Shown here: in pieces, positions 24,624 through 32,267 of the stretch | How the letters are laid out: each line of letters begins with the position of its first letter | Numbering within the stretch: the stretch's first letter is position 1 | Source: a virus | Length of the DNA: 33,672 bases | Virus record (IMG/VR): IMGVR_UViG_3300043395_002153 | Coordinates: 1-33,672 of that record | Direction: 5' to 3' (one strand) | Translations under genes and position numbers: made by a program | The notes under the pieces: model-generated | Databases searched by the model: none | The model's input: the letters and a program-made list of their open reading frames with translations, nothing else | Told to the model about the DNA's origin: nothing

Positions 24624-26403
24624 CTTGGTACTTGCCAGAGTAACTGAGTTCTTGCCTCAGGAAAGTGAGGGTTTTGTAGATGTAGGGAACAAGATCCAGG
24701 TTTGGATCTGCCGCGAGGGGGAGATCCGGCTCCTGTGGATGGGGAACCTGGAACATGCCTCGCAGCATGTCCATGAATACCCCGGCCTGTCTTGCTGTAC
24801 TCTCTACAACCCGGAAGGGAAAACCGCTCAACATTGCTGAGCGTTCCTCGGGCGTCTTCTGCGGGAACAGGTATTGCAGGGCCTCGACGCTGCTAACGCC
24901 CAGTTCCTGCAGGTTCCGACAGACGATTGAATTTTGGAGGATTTCCTGAGGAGAGTCCTCAAAGATTTCCCCCATCCACCGCCAGAGTATGGTTGTCGAT
25001 CCATCGGGGATCAGGCCCACCACCTCGGGTGGCACTTCCCCCGTCTCCTTCAGTTGGCTGACGGCCGCGCCGATCTGCTGTCGCCAGGCGCTGAGAGCTT
25101 GCTCGTATTGCTGCTCGATGACGGCGAACTCCTCCGGCGGCAGGCCCGTGTCCTCGATCAGCGGCGGCTCCGGCTTGACGATCCCCAGCGCCTGGGAGAG
25201 CGATTCGCGGAACAGCGTCTCCTCGTGGTCGACCATCAGCGAGAACAGCTTGCAGAAGCCGTACTCGAACAGATCGCGCGCCTTGCGCTTGGCGGTTGCC
25301 GCCACCCGGCCGTAGAGCGTGCGGACCTCATAGGCCGTTGCACCGCTGTTGATCGAGAGATCATCGACACCGCCGAGAGCGGTGCGGATCGTCTCCTGAT
25401 ACATCTGGCTGTAGGCCGTCAGATCGCCGCCGACGGAATCGGGCGTGATGTAGCCGACCCGGTCCGCTGCCTCCACATTGGCGATGATGCGCGGCACCCG
25501 CATCCCGCCGCCGAAACCGGCCATCGCCGTGTCGGAGGTGCGAGTGGCGGCACGATTGAGGCCGACGAAACCGCTCTGGCTGCTGATCGTCGCCTTGCCG
25601 CCGCCATCGCCATCAGGCTCGAGCAGATCGTGCTTGGGCCGGCTGGAGACGAGCGTCGGGTTCCCGAAGAAGTTGAGGTTGGCCTTGATGGCCTTCACCA
25701 TCTTGTCGTGCTGGAGGATGTGCGTCGCCAGCCAGTCGAAGTCGCCGTGGCCGCTGCCGGCCTGCAGTCCGCGGTTGTTGAACACCTCCACCGCCGGGAT
25801 GAAGCCGAGGGTGTTGAGCAGCGTCTGCGTCTGGCCGCCCAACACCATCTCGGTGCCGAAATCCGGCCGCTGCGGAGTGATCACTTGCTCGATCCGATCG
25901 GCGAACACCTTGAGGCGAATCCAGCGCAGCTCGCTGTTGGAGGTGCTGCCAGTAAAACGCGAGGCCTCGTTCAGCTGCTCGGTGCCGAGAGAGGATCCGA
26001 ATCCACGCGGCGGCCGCACCAGGAAGCTGTAGATGATCTGCAGCTCCTCAAGCTGCCCGTCCTCGTCGTAGTAGGTGCGGAACTGATCCTTGGAGAAGTA
26101 ATGAATGCGATAGAGATCTTTGCTGGGCCTGAAGTAAAGGAGGCCGCGGCCATCGATCAGCAGGCTATCGACGATCGCCTCAAGCCGGCCGGGCAGCTCG
26201 TTGTAGTCGACGACGCGGCGCAGGAACTCACGGCGCTGCGCGAACGAATCCTGCTTGGCGAAGAACTCAATCCCCTGCCGGAGGGTGAACAGCCGCATCT
26301 GCGCCAGATGGGCCGCCACCACCATGGTGTCGACACCGTCATTGGCCGTCCGCGAGCGCGCTGCCTCGAGGATCGCCTGAAAGCGTTGCGCGTCGACGGA
26401 CAT
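24103..26403 (-). CDS. Portal protein, 766 aa
   Basis: ATG 26403, 20 bases after an ATACCCTC element. It lies downstream of the terminase with the size and order of a portal. Residues 1-100 are helical; 100-400 carry the mixed core (LEAIVDSLLIDGRGLLYF, YRIHYFSKDQFRTYYDEDG), an HDKMVKAIKANLNFF helix, and GGVDDLSINSGATAYEV. A long helical part follows (FEYGFCKLFSLMVDHEETLF). The last 173 residues share DNA with the scaffold gene in another frame: first helical and basic (LEQRRAARRRDAF), then Gly/Ser/Arg-rich. Twelve such subunits would normally form the packaging vertex. The family is assigned from order and shape; I saw no single diagnostic motif. Confidence 0.82.
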   Translation of the reverse strand: MSVDAQRFQAILEAARSRTANDGVDTMVVAAHLAQMRLFTLRQGIEFFAKQDSFAQRREFLRRVVDYNELPGRLEAIVDSLLIDGRGLLYFRPSKDLYRIHYFSKDQFRTYYDEDGQLEELQIIYSFLVRPPRGFGSSLGTEQLNEASRFTGSTSNSELRWIRLKVFADRIEQVITPQRPDFGTEMVLGGQTQTLLNTLGFIPAVEVFNNRGLQAGSGHGDFDWLATHILQHDKMVKAIKANLNFFGNPTLVSSRPKHDLLEPDGDGGGKATISSQSGFVGLNRAATRTSDTAMAGFGGGMRVPRIIANVEAADRVGYITPDSVGGDLTAYSQMYQETIRTALGGVDDLSINSGATAYEVRTLYGRVAATAKRKARDLFEYGFCKLFSLMVDHEETLFRESLSQALGIVKPEPPLIEDTGLPPEEFAVIEQQYEQALSAWRQQIGAAVSQLKETGEVPPEVVGLIPDGSTTILWRWMGEIFEDSPQEILQNSIVCRNLQELGVSSVEALQYLFPQKTPEERSAMLSGFPFRVVESTARQAGVFMDMLRGMFQVPHPQEPDLPLAADPNLDLVPYIYKTLTFLRQELSYSGKYQDVDPASQPPTLSDADRLRASRGEPTELEQRRAARRRDAFAGYLSDAWTAGGGSYTGQLGFGASQSGAMATGVQSAGRRTDASTGLPGVGGSLNFDPLRPDAGSGGQLGPGPAGGLGSPDLLAPTNAGIVGGGRSVPGSAGGESDAAAAVPGRSSTASSRAASRRPAGRRSSAR

Positions 26404-26423
26404 CGGAAAAGGCGATCACCACT

Positions 26424-26431
26424 GAGGGTAT
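26424..26431 (-). promoter_or_regulatory. ATACCCTC element before the portal gene
   Basis: Perfect copy in the 47-base gap, 20 bases before ATG 26403. It starts the longest unit, from portal through lysozyme. Confidence 0.65.
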
Positions 26432-26450
26432 GGCCGGTGAGCCGCAAAGC

Positions 26451-26654
26451 TCAGTAGAGGCCGCGTTGATGCGCTTCCGTCAAGGTGCCGGCAGCGACAG
26501 AGCCGCCATCCAGGATCCGCAGCCCTTGCACAAACGGCCGTGCCTGAGCCGGGACGAGCATGCCGATGGCGCCAAGCCCAGGGAATGCGGAAGTGTCCTT
26601 GCGCTTCTGCAAGGCGTCCTGGATCGCGCGATTGGCGATGTCAAACGGATTCAC
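26451..26654 (-). CDS. Small unknown protein between terminase and portal, 67 aa
   Basis: The start is GTG 26654 (NPFDIANRAIQDALQK), 22 bases after a TTACCCTC element. The element and gaps on both sides support a real gene despite its size. The N-terminal helix is amphipathic; a hydrophobic Gly/Ala stretch (FPGLGAIGMLVPAQARPF) follows, then a short polar end. Position between terL and portal suggests a packaging or portal-associated part, but no family is recognised. Confidence 0.66.
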   Translation of the reverse strand: MNPFDIANRAIQDALQKRKDTSAFPGLGAIGMLVPAQARPFVQGLRILDGGSVAAGTLTEAHQRGLY

Positions 26655-26676
26655 GCGGAAGCGATCGAACTGCAGG

Positions 26677-26684
26677 GAGGGTAA
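26677..26684 (-). promoter_or_regulatory. TTACCCTC element before the 67-aa gene
   Basis: One-base variant, three bases after the terL stop and 22 bases before GTG 26654. Confidence 0.5.
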
Positions 26685-26687
26685 CGA

Positions 26688-28241
26688 TCAGTCGTCACGC
26701 CATTCGCCCCACGCCGGCTGCAGGCGGCCCGGGCCCACCAGGCCCTTGACTGCCAGCAGGAAGCTGTCGGGGCAGTCATCGTGATCCGTGGCGCCGTAGT
26801 TCAGCAGCTCCTGCCAGTAGGGCTCCCAGTTGATCCAGCGATTCCAGATCACGCGGCCAGTCTGGAACAGGCCCAGCACGCCGCGGAAGCGGGAGAGCTT
26901 GTCACCCCGGTAGCCGGTGACGCCACGCAGGACGAGGTTGTGGAGCGTGCGCTTGTCGTGCAGGATCTCCTTGGCATCGGCCTGCATCGACTGCTGGTAG
27001 CTGATCGCCTCGATGTTGATCGTCACTGGCACATCGGTGGGGAACCAGTCGATGGTGCCGTCCGGCTTCTCGTCGCCTTCCACCAGCAGGCCCCAGTCCG
27101 CCAGCAGCTCGCAGAGGGCATCGATCTTCTCGAGGTTGCCCATGGAGCGCAGGCGACGGAAGTCGATCAGCTCCACCTTGTCGCCATTGATCCCGGCGAG
27201 CGTCATCACCGTCCAGTCGTTGCGCTCCTTGAGGCCGCTGCTCAAGTCGATGCCAACGCAGAGGCCGTCATACTCACTGCTGAGATCACCAAGTTTCAGC
27301 CAATCTTCTGGAAAATCGATCTCGGATCGCGAGACCGGTTGGTTCATGAACTGGAATGAGAATGCGATCATGTCTTCAGATCGCAGTTTCTTTAGATGCT
27401 CTAGTGTGTAGAACTCTGGCCAGTAAGAATGCTCGATTCCATTGTCGTCAGTGACAATCGCCTGCTGAGTGATGACGCGCCAACCGTTTTTCTCGCAAAA
27501 AGTGGTAGCGAAAATGTCAACCGTCGAGAAGCGAGTGCCAAGCGCGATGCAGCGCCCGCCTTCCAGCAGGGTGGGCTGCACCACCTCCTGCCAGTTGGTG
27601 ATCAACTTGCGGCGGATCTCCGGGTTCTGGATCGACTCTGACGACTTGACGACGTCATCCAGCACGATCAGCTGCGAGCGGCGGCTGGTGATCGAACCCG
27701 ACAGGCCCTGGCCCACAAGGGTGTAGGGATCGTCGCCGGCCACCTCGATCTGCGCGTGATCCATGTCGATCGCCCACAGCTCATCCGACTGGCGGGCCTT
27801 GGACAGCCGCACCATCGGGAACACCTCCTGGTAGGCGCGGGAGGAGATGATCGCCTTGATCGTGTGGGACCTCGAGCGGGCGATGTCCAGGCTGTAGCCC
27901 AGGTAGAGGAGCCGCAGCATCTTGCGCTCCTGGGCGTGGATGCCAATCAGCCAAGCGACCAGCATCCCCAGCACGGTGGACTTGGCACTGCCCCGCGGAG
28001 CCAGAACGGCGGTGTTGGGGCCGCCGCAGCGCAGCAGCTGGGTGGTGTCCACCCCGGTGACGAACTCCTCGACCCAACGGCGGTGATGCTCGGCGTTCGG
28101 CTTGCCCAGCAGCTCACAGAAGGCGCTGAAGTCGGTGCGGGCCTGCCGGATCAGCGGCGGGACTTCCAGTTCGACCCGTGTCACGCCTGACGCCAAAGCC
28201 TTGGCGCGGCGCAGGTGAGCCATGGAAAGCTCAATACTCAT
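26688..28241 (-). CDS. terL: Terminase large subunit, 517 aa
   Basis: DNA-packaging motor. N-terminal ATPase: Walker A LAPRGSAKST (80-89), Walker B LIVLDD (191-196), and a coupling motif ALGTRFST (233-240). C-terminal RNase H-like nuclease: CVGIDLSSG (first Asp about 332, with NDWTV after it) and a late acidic cluster, GATDHDDCPDSF, near 490. All parts are intact. It moves DNA through the portal using ATP and cuts the concatemer. ATG 28241 overlaps the stop of the HNH gene as ATGA; a second ATG (MAHLRRAKAL) is six codons in. Confidence 0.95.
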   Translation of the reverse strand: MSIELSMAHLRRAKALASGVTRVELEVPPLIRQARTDFSAFCELLGKPNAEHHRRWVEEFVTGVDTTQLLRCGGPNTAVLAPRGSAKSTVLGMLVAWLIGIHAQERKMLRLLYLGYSLDIARSRSHTIKAIISSRAYQEVFPMVRLSKARQSDELWAIDMDHAQIEVAGDDPYTLVGQGLSGSITSRRSQLIVLDDVVKSSESIQNPEIRRKLITNWQEVVQPTLLEGGRCIALGTRFSTVDIFATTFCEKNGWRVITQQAIVTDDNGIEHSYWPEFYTLEHLKKLRSEDMIAFSFQFMNQPVSRSEIDFPEDWLKLGDLSSEYDGLCVGIDLSSGLKERNDWTVMTLAGINGDKVELIDFRRLRSMGNLEKIDALCELLADWGLLVEGDEKPDGTIDWFPTDVPVTINIEAISYQQSMQADAKEILHDKRTLHNLVLRGVTGYRGDKLSRFRGVLGLFQTGRVIWNRWINWEPYWQELLNYGATDHDDCPDSFLLAVKGLVGPGRLQPAWGEWRDD

Positions 28242-29101
28242 CGCTGCTTTGCCAGTCGAGGCGCGAGTTGGCCTGCGCGATGCAGCCTCCAGGCGTGCTG
28301 GTAGCTCAGCCCCAGAGAAGCAGAAGCCTCGACGAGCGGGATGCGCGAAGAGCCGAGATCGACGACCACTGTATTACGGCGATTGCGGCAGTTTTCACGA
28401 GGTGTAACCCAGTGACAGTTAAGAGGAGTGTAGTTCCCATCGTTATCTATTCGATCTATCTGGTGTGACGAGGTGGGCAAAAGACCCATGTCGCAAATGA
28501 AAGACTCAAAACTGGCGAGCCACTCTTCGCAAACCGAAATGCCGCGGCCGCCGTAATCGGGATACGACAAGTCTGAGGGATCATGGCATCTTTTGATCAT
28601 GTTGAGATAACGAGTGTATTCGCCACTGTGATGATCCGCGCGAGCGTGTCCGTGCTTAAGATTATTCCCCTCCCTCTTGATGCACCCGCAACTCCGAGAC
28701 AGGCCTCGGACCAGGCTCTTGACCAGCACTGGCTTTTCAACATCGCTTCCGCAGGTGCAGCGCACAAGCGTGGCTGGCTCGTAGTGAACGCCACTGCTAC
28801 AGGTTGCGCTGGGGTAGCCGATGTCGGGCGCTGGGCCGACAACTCGCCAGCGCCCGAAAGCCGAACCTGGAGCTGGCTGCGGCAACCGCTTGGATCCCTT
28901 GCGGGCCTGACGCTCCTCCTTCTTCCAGCAGCCGCAGCTCTTGGCATGGCGGCCAAGGTTGCTGGCGTTCACCAGCACACAAGCCCGGCCGCAATCGCAC
29001 TCACACCACCAGCGAGTCGTTTTCCCGGAGTTGGGTCCTCGCCTGAGGACCGTCAGCCTCCCGTGCCGCTCCCCAGTCCTGTCCCGTAAAGTCGATCCCA
29101 T
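28238..29101 (-). CDS. HNH endonuclease (free-standing homing type), 287 aa
   Basis: Residues 1-145 carry two zinc-type repeats, each with CxC(D/T)CG-like and SCGC ends (CECDCG 33-38 to SCGC 55-58; CTCG 115-118 to SCGC 137-140). Residues 160-243 form the phage HNH core (EYTRYLNMIKRCHD, YGGRGISVCEEW, then QIDRIDNDGNYTPLNCHW and NRRN). The C-terminal 40 residues (LVEASASLGLSYQHAWRL) resemble the helix-turn-helix that gives such enzymes sequence recognition. It probably nicks or cuts DNA and spreads into phages lacking it. It sits just before terL, with a lower-GC look. ATG 29101 matches family starts; an in-frame ATG 29254, 24 bases after an element, would add 51 residues. Confidence 0.82.
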   Translation of the reverse strand: MGSTLRDRTGERHGRLTVLRRGPNSGKTTRWWCECDCGRACVLVNASNLGRHAKSCGCWKKEERQARKGSKRLPQPAPGSAFGRWRVVGPAPDIGYPSATCSSGVHYEPATLVRCTCGSDVEKPVLVKSLVRGLSRSCGCIKREGNNLKHGHARADHHSGEYTRYLNMIKRCHDPSDLSYPDYGGRGISVCEEWLASFESFICDMGLLPTSSHQIDRIDNDGNYTPLNCHWVTPRENCRNRRNTVVVDLGSSRIPLVEASASLGLSYQHAWRLHRAGQLAPRLAKQR

Positions 29102-29312
29102 CAGCCTGCTGCTCAGGTTGGTCACGCCGCAGGTGTTCCACCACGCTGCGGCACCCCACAACTCTAGTTCACGCCCTAAGGGCCTGCGAACAATTCCAGT
29201 GGATGGCTGGGCGATTTGTTCAAAGGAGGCCTCGCGGGCGCGAGGAAAAATCATCAGAAAAAAATCGGGGCGTGCAGTGAGGGTATCTTGCGATTCGACA
29301 ACGGCACAGGCA
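29102..29312. other. 211-base gap before the HNH gene holding an element and an unused open frame
   Basis: The gap holds the ATACCCTC element (29279-29286), an ATG (29254) in frame with the HNH gene, and a short palindrome CCTCGC-GGGC-GCGAGG at 29229-29244. No separate gene was found. It may be the original leader of terL, now split from terL by the HNH insertion. Confidence 0.5.
29279..29286 (-). promoter_or_regulatory. ATACCCTC element before the HNH-terL unit
   Basis: Perfect copy, 26 bases after the stop of the 173-residue gene. The first in-frame ATG (29254) is 24 bases downstream, the normal distance, while the HNH family-type start (29101) is much farther. Confidence 0.62.
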
Positions 29313-29834
29313 TCAACCCTGATGCTTCGCCTCGATGTCCGCGAACACGCTTTCGACCGTGGCCTCGATTGCCGGCCACACGTTGGCGTCACGGCCGAAC
29401 ACCTTGCGCAGGCTCTTGGCTGCCAGTTCGACGCCGGCCAGCAGGAGGCTGCGGCGATCGTGCGCATTCACCTCACGGGAGAGGTGCTCGATATGACCGC
29501 GGAGTTCCTTGCTAAGATAGGCGATCTTTGTAGGGCTATCTCCTAATCGAATCTTGCCTTCTTCCACCGCGCGGCGGATTTCGGCGATGTCATCTGTGAG
29601 CGCCATGATTTCCGTTTCAAGGATGGCGCGGTGGTCCAATTTCTTCCAGCGCTGCAGCGCAAACGCCTCCCAGTCATCGATGGAGGCCTCCAGTCCCATC
29701 AGGCTGGAATAGAGGTAGGAGGCGACGATGGAGCGCTCCCCGGCGGCGTACTGCAGCACAGCGGAGCGCTTGCGCTCAGGCAGTGCCGTCAGCCAGGCCT
29801 CGACCGGTTGCTCGTGGCGGACCAGCAGTGTCAT
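29313..29834 (-). CDS. Unrecognised helical protein upstream of terL, 173 aa
   Basis: ATG 29834 overlaps the stop of the repeat protein gene as ATGA. Predicted almost fully helical: an N-terminal 45 residues (PVEAWLTALPERKRSAVLQYAAG), a middle coiled-coil-like span (ETEIMALTDDIAEIRRAVEEG), and a basic, charged region (LRGHIEHLSREVNAHDRR). The place before the terminase and the small helical make-up would suit a small terminase subunit, but I see no typical helix-turn-helix motif, so the role is left open. Confidence 0.72.
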   Translation of the reverse strand: MTLLVRHEQPVEAWLTALPERKRSAVLQYAAGERSIVASYLYSSLMGLEASIDDWEAFALQRWKKLDHRAILETEIMALTDDIAEIRRAVEEGKIRLGDSPTKIAYLSKELRGHIEHLSREVNAHDRRSLLLAGVELAAKSLRKVFGRDANVWPAIEATVESVFADIEAKHQG

Positions 29835-31063
29835 CGGCGGCTGTAGCGAACAGCGAGGGATGCAGCGTGCTCGCGATCAGACATCCCCGTCTTGCGCTGC
29901 TCTTCTGCCGTGCGGGAGACGGTAGCGCGATCCTGCTCGCCTCGAGCGCCGATGCTGAGCCGATCCTGGGCGCCCTGCGTTTCCATGCCACGGCGTTGCT
30001 GATCGCCCTGGGCGGCGTAGTTCAACCGATCCTGCTCGCCCTGCAGCCCCACCCGGCGGGATTCCTCTTCCTGCGCAAAGCGAGAAGCGCCGGCCTGCAG
30101 CTCCGTGCTGCGCACGCCAGCGTCGGAAGCGTAGCGGGAGGCGCCAGCCTGAAGTTCCGAGCTGCGCACTCCAGCATCGGAGGCGTAGCGGGACGCGCCG
30201 GCCTGCGCCTCTGCGGCATAGCGAGAGGCATCGGCCTGAAGACCCACGCCACGCAGTTCATTCTCCGAGGCATAGCGCGCGGCGTCAGCCTGCAAGCCAG
30301 TGCTGCGCACACTCGAATCTGAGGCATAGCGGGACGCATCAGCCTGCAAGCCGGTGCTGCGCACGCTTGAATCAGAGGCGTAACGAGACGCGCCAGCCTG
30401 GGCTTCTGCTGCGTATTTCGACGCCTCAGCTTGAACGCCGACACCCCGGAGTTCATTCTCCGAGGCGTACCTGGTGGCGTCTGCCTGCAAGCCGGTACTG
30501 CGCACGCTGGCATCTGAGGCGTAACGGGAGGCGCCGGACTGCGCGTCAGCGCCATAACGAGAAGCATCTGCCGCTGCATCAGACTGATACATCGAAGCGC
30601 CAGCAGCGATGCCGGCACGACGGGTATCGGCGTCCTGGCCGTAGTTGCTGGCCGCGGCCCGGATCGCCTCCACATCTGCCAGGCCGCGATTGGCCGTCTC
30701 CTGCGTCAACCGCGCCTGAGTGCCCTGCTCCTGCAGGTTGGCGCGGTTCTCCGCGCCTTCGGCGGCGAGGTAATCCTGCGAGAGACGATTGGCCTCCTGC
30801 ATGCCGGCAATCTTGAACTGGTTTTCACCCGTCATCAGATCCAGGGTGTTGCGGCGATCCAAATCAGCCGAGAGCTGCATCGTCTCCCGCTCCTGATTGG
30901 ATGACTTGTCCATCAACCGTGAGGTGACGTCATAATTGAGACCCTTCTCGGCAGCATTCATCTCGAATGCGTCCTTGTAGGCACCGCGATCGGCATTGAG
31001 CTGATCGGCATTGACCGACCAGTTAGCGATGTCGGAATAGGCTTCGTCCCACCAGTTTGCCAT
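29831..31063 (-). CDS. Helical repeat protein, likely internal virion protein, 410 aa
   Basis: ATG 31063 with AAGGAG seven bases upstream. Residues 1-155 are helical and polar (WWDEAYSDIANW at the start). Residues 156-344 are 12 repeat units of two lengths: 18 residues (ASRYASDSSVRSTGLQAD) and 11 residues (ASRYAAEAQAG), ordered 11, 11-18-18, 11-18-18-18, 11-18-18-18. Both 18/5 and 11/3 keep a continuous helical stripe, so a very long amphipathic helix or right-handed coiled coil is expected. No cysteine is visible. The C-terminus is polar and basic (SDREHAASLAVRYSRR). Likely an internal or ejection-type protein; the exact role is unknown. Confidence 0.82.
   Translation of the reverse strand: MANWWDEAYSDIANWSVNADQLNADRGAYKDAFEMNAAEKGLNYDVTSRLMDKSSNQERETMQLSADLDRRNTLDLMTGENQFKIAGMQEANRLSQDYLAAEGAENRANLQEQGTQARLTQETANRGLADVEAIRAAASNYGQDADTRRAGIAAGASMYQSDAAADASRYGADAQSGASRYASDASVRSTGLQADATRYASENELRGVGVQAEASKYAAEAQAGASRYASDSSVRSTGLQADASRYASDSSVRSTGLQADAARYASENELRGVGLQADASRYAAEAQAGASRYASDAGVRSSELQAGASRYASDAGVRSTELQAGASRFAQEEESRRVGLQGEQDRLNYAAQGDQQRRGMETQGAQDRLSIGARGEQDRATVSRTAEEQRKTGMSDREHAASLAVRYSRR
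30032..30598 (-). repeat. Higher-order 54-base/33-base coding repeats
   Basis: Tandem 54-base units (18 codons) are punctuated by 33-base units (11 codons). Blocks of one 11-residue unit plus two or three 18-residue units are themselves repeated about three times. The third-position differences between units show they are not very recent copies. Confidence 0.88.
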
Positions 31064-31074
31064 GTGTGCTCTCC

Positions 31075-31836
31075 TTAAAGATTAGCGGCGGACTTGGCGA
31101 TAAGCGACAAGGCGCCGAGCACCTGAGTGCGGCGACTGTTGCGCTTGTCCAGCTCCATCTGCTGCTGGAAGTGCTGATCATCCAGCAGGAGCTTGGAGGC
31201 GTTTAGCTTATTGCTGGCCTCAAGCTGTTTGTTGCCTTGCTCGATCTGGGCAAGGCCAAGTGTGAGCTGATTGCTTGCAATGTCGCGATCAAGGCCAAGC
31301 TTGTCTCTGTTGATTTCGTTGCCTTCTTTTCTGGCGGCAGTGACCTCGCCAAGCTGAGCAGTTTGAAACGCGCCATTTTGTTGAATTTGCCTTATTTCCG
31401 CCAGAAGCCGCTGTCCGTTTTGCTCTAGCTCTGCCAACCGTAGTCCATGCTCTTTGTTCCACTGATCGTTTCTCGTTCGCTCCGCTTTGTCAGAGCGTTC
31501 TTGAAGAGTCGTTCTTTCGCCTTGATCTGTTAGTCGAGCCCTTTCGGCATTCTCATTATCCCAACTGTATTTACCGCCCTCTAGCTTTGTGCGATCATTG
31601 GTGCTAAGATTGAAGTAGACGTTATTGCCTTGCGCGTCTTTACCGACGCGTCGATACCCTCCGCGGCCTCCATCTGCTGATTGCACCCACTGAGGTGATG
31701 CGCCACTCGTGATGTCGCCGGTCCAGCGATCACGAGTAATGCCAACAGCCCCTTGATCGCCGGTTGTTGGCGGAGTATCGCTATTGCGATTCAGGGTTCC
31801 CGGCGTCAAAACGACCCACGGATTCGAGGACGGCAC
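31075..31836 (-). CDS. Coiled-coil virion-region protein, 253 aa
   Basis: GTG 31836 (PSSNPWVVLTPG), 24 bases after ATACCCTG. Residues 1-90 are polar with GGYRRVGKDAQGNNVYF. Residues 90-250 are a long, highly charged helix region, probably coiled coil (RTTLQERSDKAERTRNDQW, GNKQLEASNKLNASKLL), ending in a short hydrophobic stretch (VLGALSLIAKSAANL). The DNA is more A+T-rich than most of the block, hinting at separate origin. The stop is 11 bases before the start of the repeat protein. Probably an internal or scaffold-like protein of the ejection set. Confidence 0.74.
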   Translation of the reverse strand: MPSSNPWVVLTPGTLNRNSDTPPTTGDQGAVGITRDRWTGDITSGASPQWVQSADGGRGGYRRVGKDAQGNNVYFNLSTNDRTKLEGGKYSWDNENAERARLTDQGERTTLQERSDKAERTRNDQWNKEHGLRLAELEQNGQRLLAEIRQIQQNGAFQTAQLGEVTAARKEGNEINRDKLGLDRDIASNQLTLGLAQIEQGNKQLEASNKLNASKLLLDDQHFQQQMELDKRNSRRTQVLGALSLIAKSAANL

Positions 31837-31860
31837 GAATCACCAACTGCTGCTGAGCGA

Positions 31861-31868
31861 CAGGGTAT
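31861..31868 (-). promoter_or_regulatory. ATACCCTG element before the 253-aa gene
   Basis: Perfect copy, three bases after the stop of the 131-residue gene and 24 bases before GTG 31836. Confidence 0.65.
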
Positions 31869-31871
31869 GGC

Positions 31872-32267
31872 TCAGTCGATGAACAACCCTGCTGCGCCCA
31901 CTGCCATACCAGCAATGGCGCCGAGGGTGCTGCCGCGGCGGGCCTTCTCCTGATCGATCGCCAACTTGGCCTGCTTGACGCCGGCGGCGCCGCTGATGCC
32001 CTGCTGAGCGATGCCGCCATAGGCGCTGACGATCGAGTTCGCCAGGGAGCCGTAGGAGCTGATGCCCTGCTGCGCTGTCTGGGCCGCGGAATTGATGATC
32101 GCGGCATCGCGCTGCGCGGAGGCGCCGGCGGACGCCGCGGCCAGCCCCGCCCAGTTCTGGGTGTTGCCCAGGGCGGCCTGGGCGAAGTTGGCGCCCTGGG
32201 GGGCAACCCCATAGTTGCCGCGGCCCTGGCTGGTAAGCAGGTTGCCGTAGTCGAAAGCGGCTGGCAT
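31872..32267 (-). CDS. Small Ala/Gly-rich membrane-active virion protein, 131 aa
   Basis: ATG 32267 overlaps the upstream stop (TGATG), so it is coupled to the 453-residue gene. Residues 20-105 are Ala/Gln/Ser-rich and helical (AALGNTQNWAGLAAASAGAS). A short basic spacer (KARRGS) leads to a C-terminal Gly-spaced hydrophobic helix (TLGAIAGMAVGAAGLFI) like a glycine zipper. The layout fits small internal virion proteins that insert in the host envelope during DNA entry. No family assignment was possible. Confidence 0.7.
   Translation of the reverse strand: MPAAFDYGNLLTSQGRGNYGVAPQGANFAQAALGNTQNWAGLAAASAGASAQRDAAIINSAAQTAQQGISSYGSLANSIVSAYGGIAQQGISGAAGVKQAKLAIDQEKARRGSTLGAIAGMAVGAAGLFID

Noticed and set aside
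24982-24991. Minus-strand CCATACTCTG like the variant at 10585
   Set aside because: Inside the portal gene with no gene start 18-28 bases downstream.
24934-26457. Long plus-strand open frame of 507 codons
   Set aside because: Lies opposite the portal gene; composition is a mirror of it (Leu, Glu, Arg, His rich), no recognisable domain.
29229-29244. CCTCGC-GGGC-GCGAGG palindrome as a terminator
   Set aside because: On the minus strand the T-run is before, not after, the stem, and no T-run follows on the plus strand.
28238-29312. Group I or II intron carrying the HNH gene
   Set aside because: terL is intact and not split, and I could not recognise intron core elements; a free-standing gene is simpler.
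31654-31661. Plus-strand ATACCCTC
   Set aside because: Inside the 253-residue gene and with no plus-strand gene downstream; taken as a chance match and as a reminder that the 8-mer alone is not sufficient.
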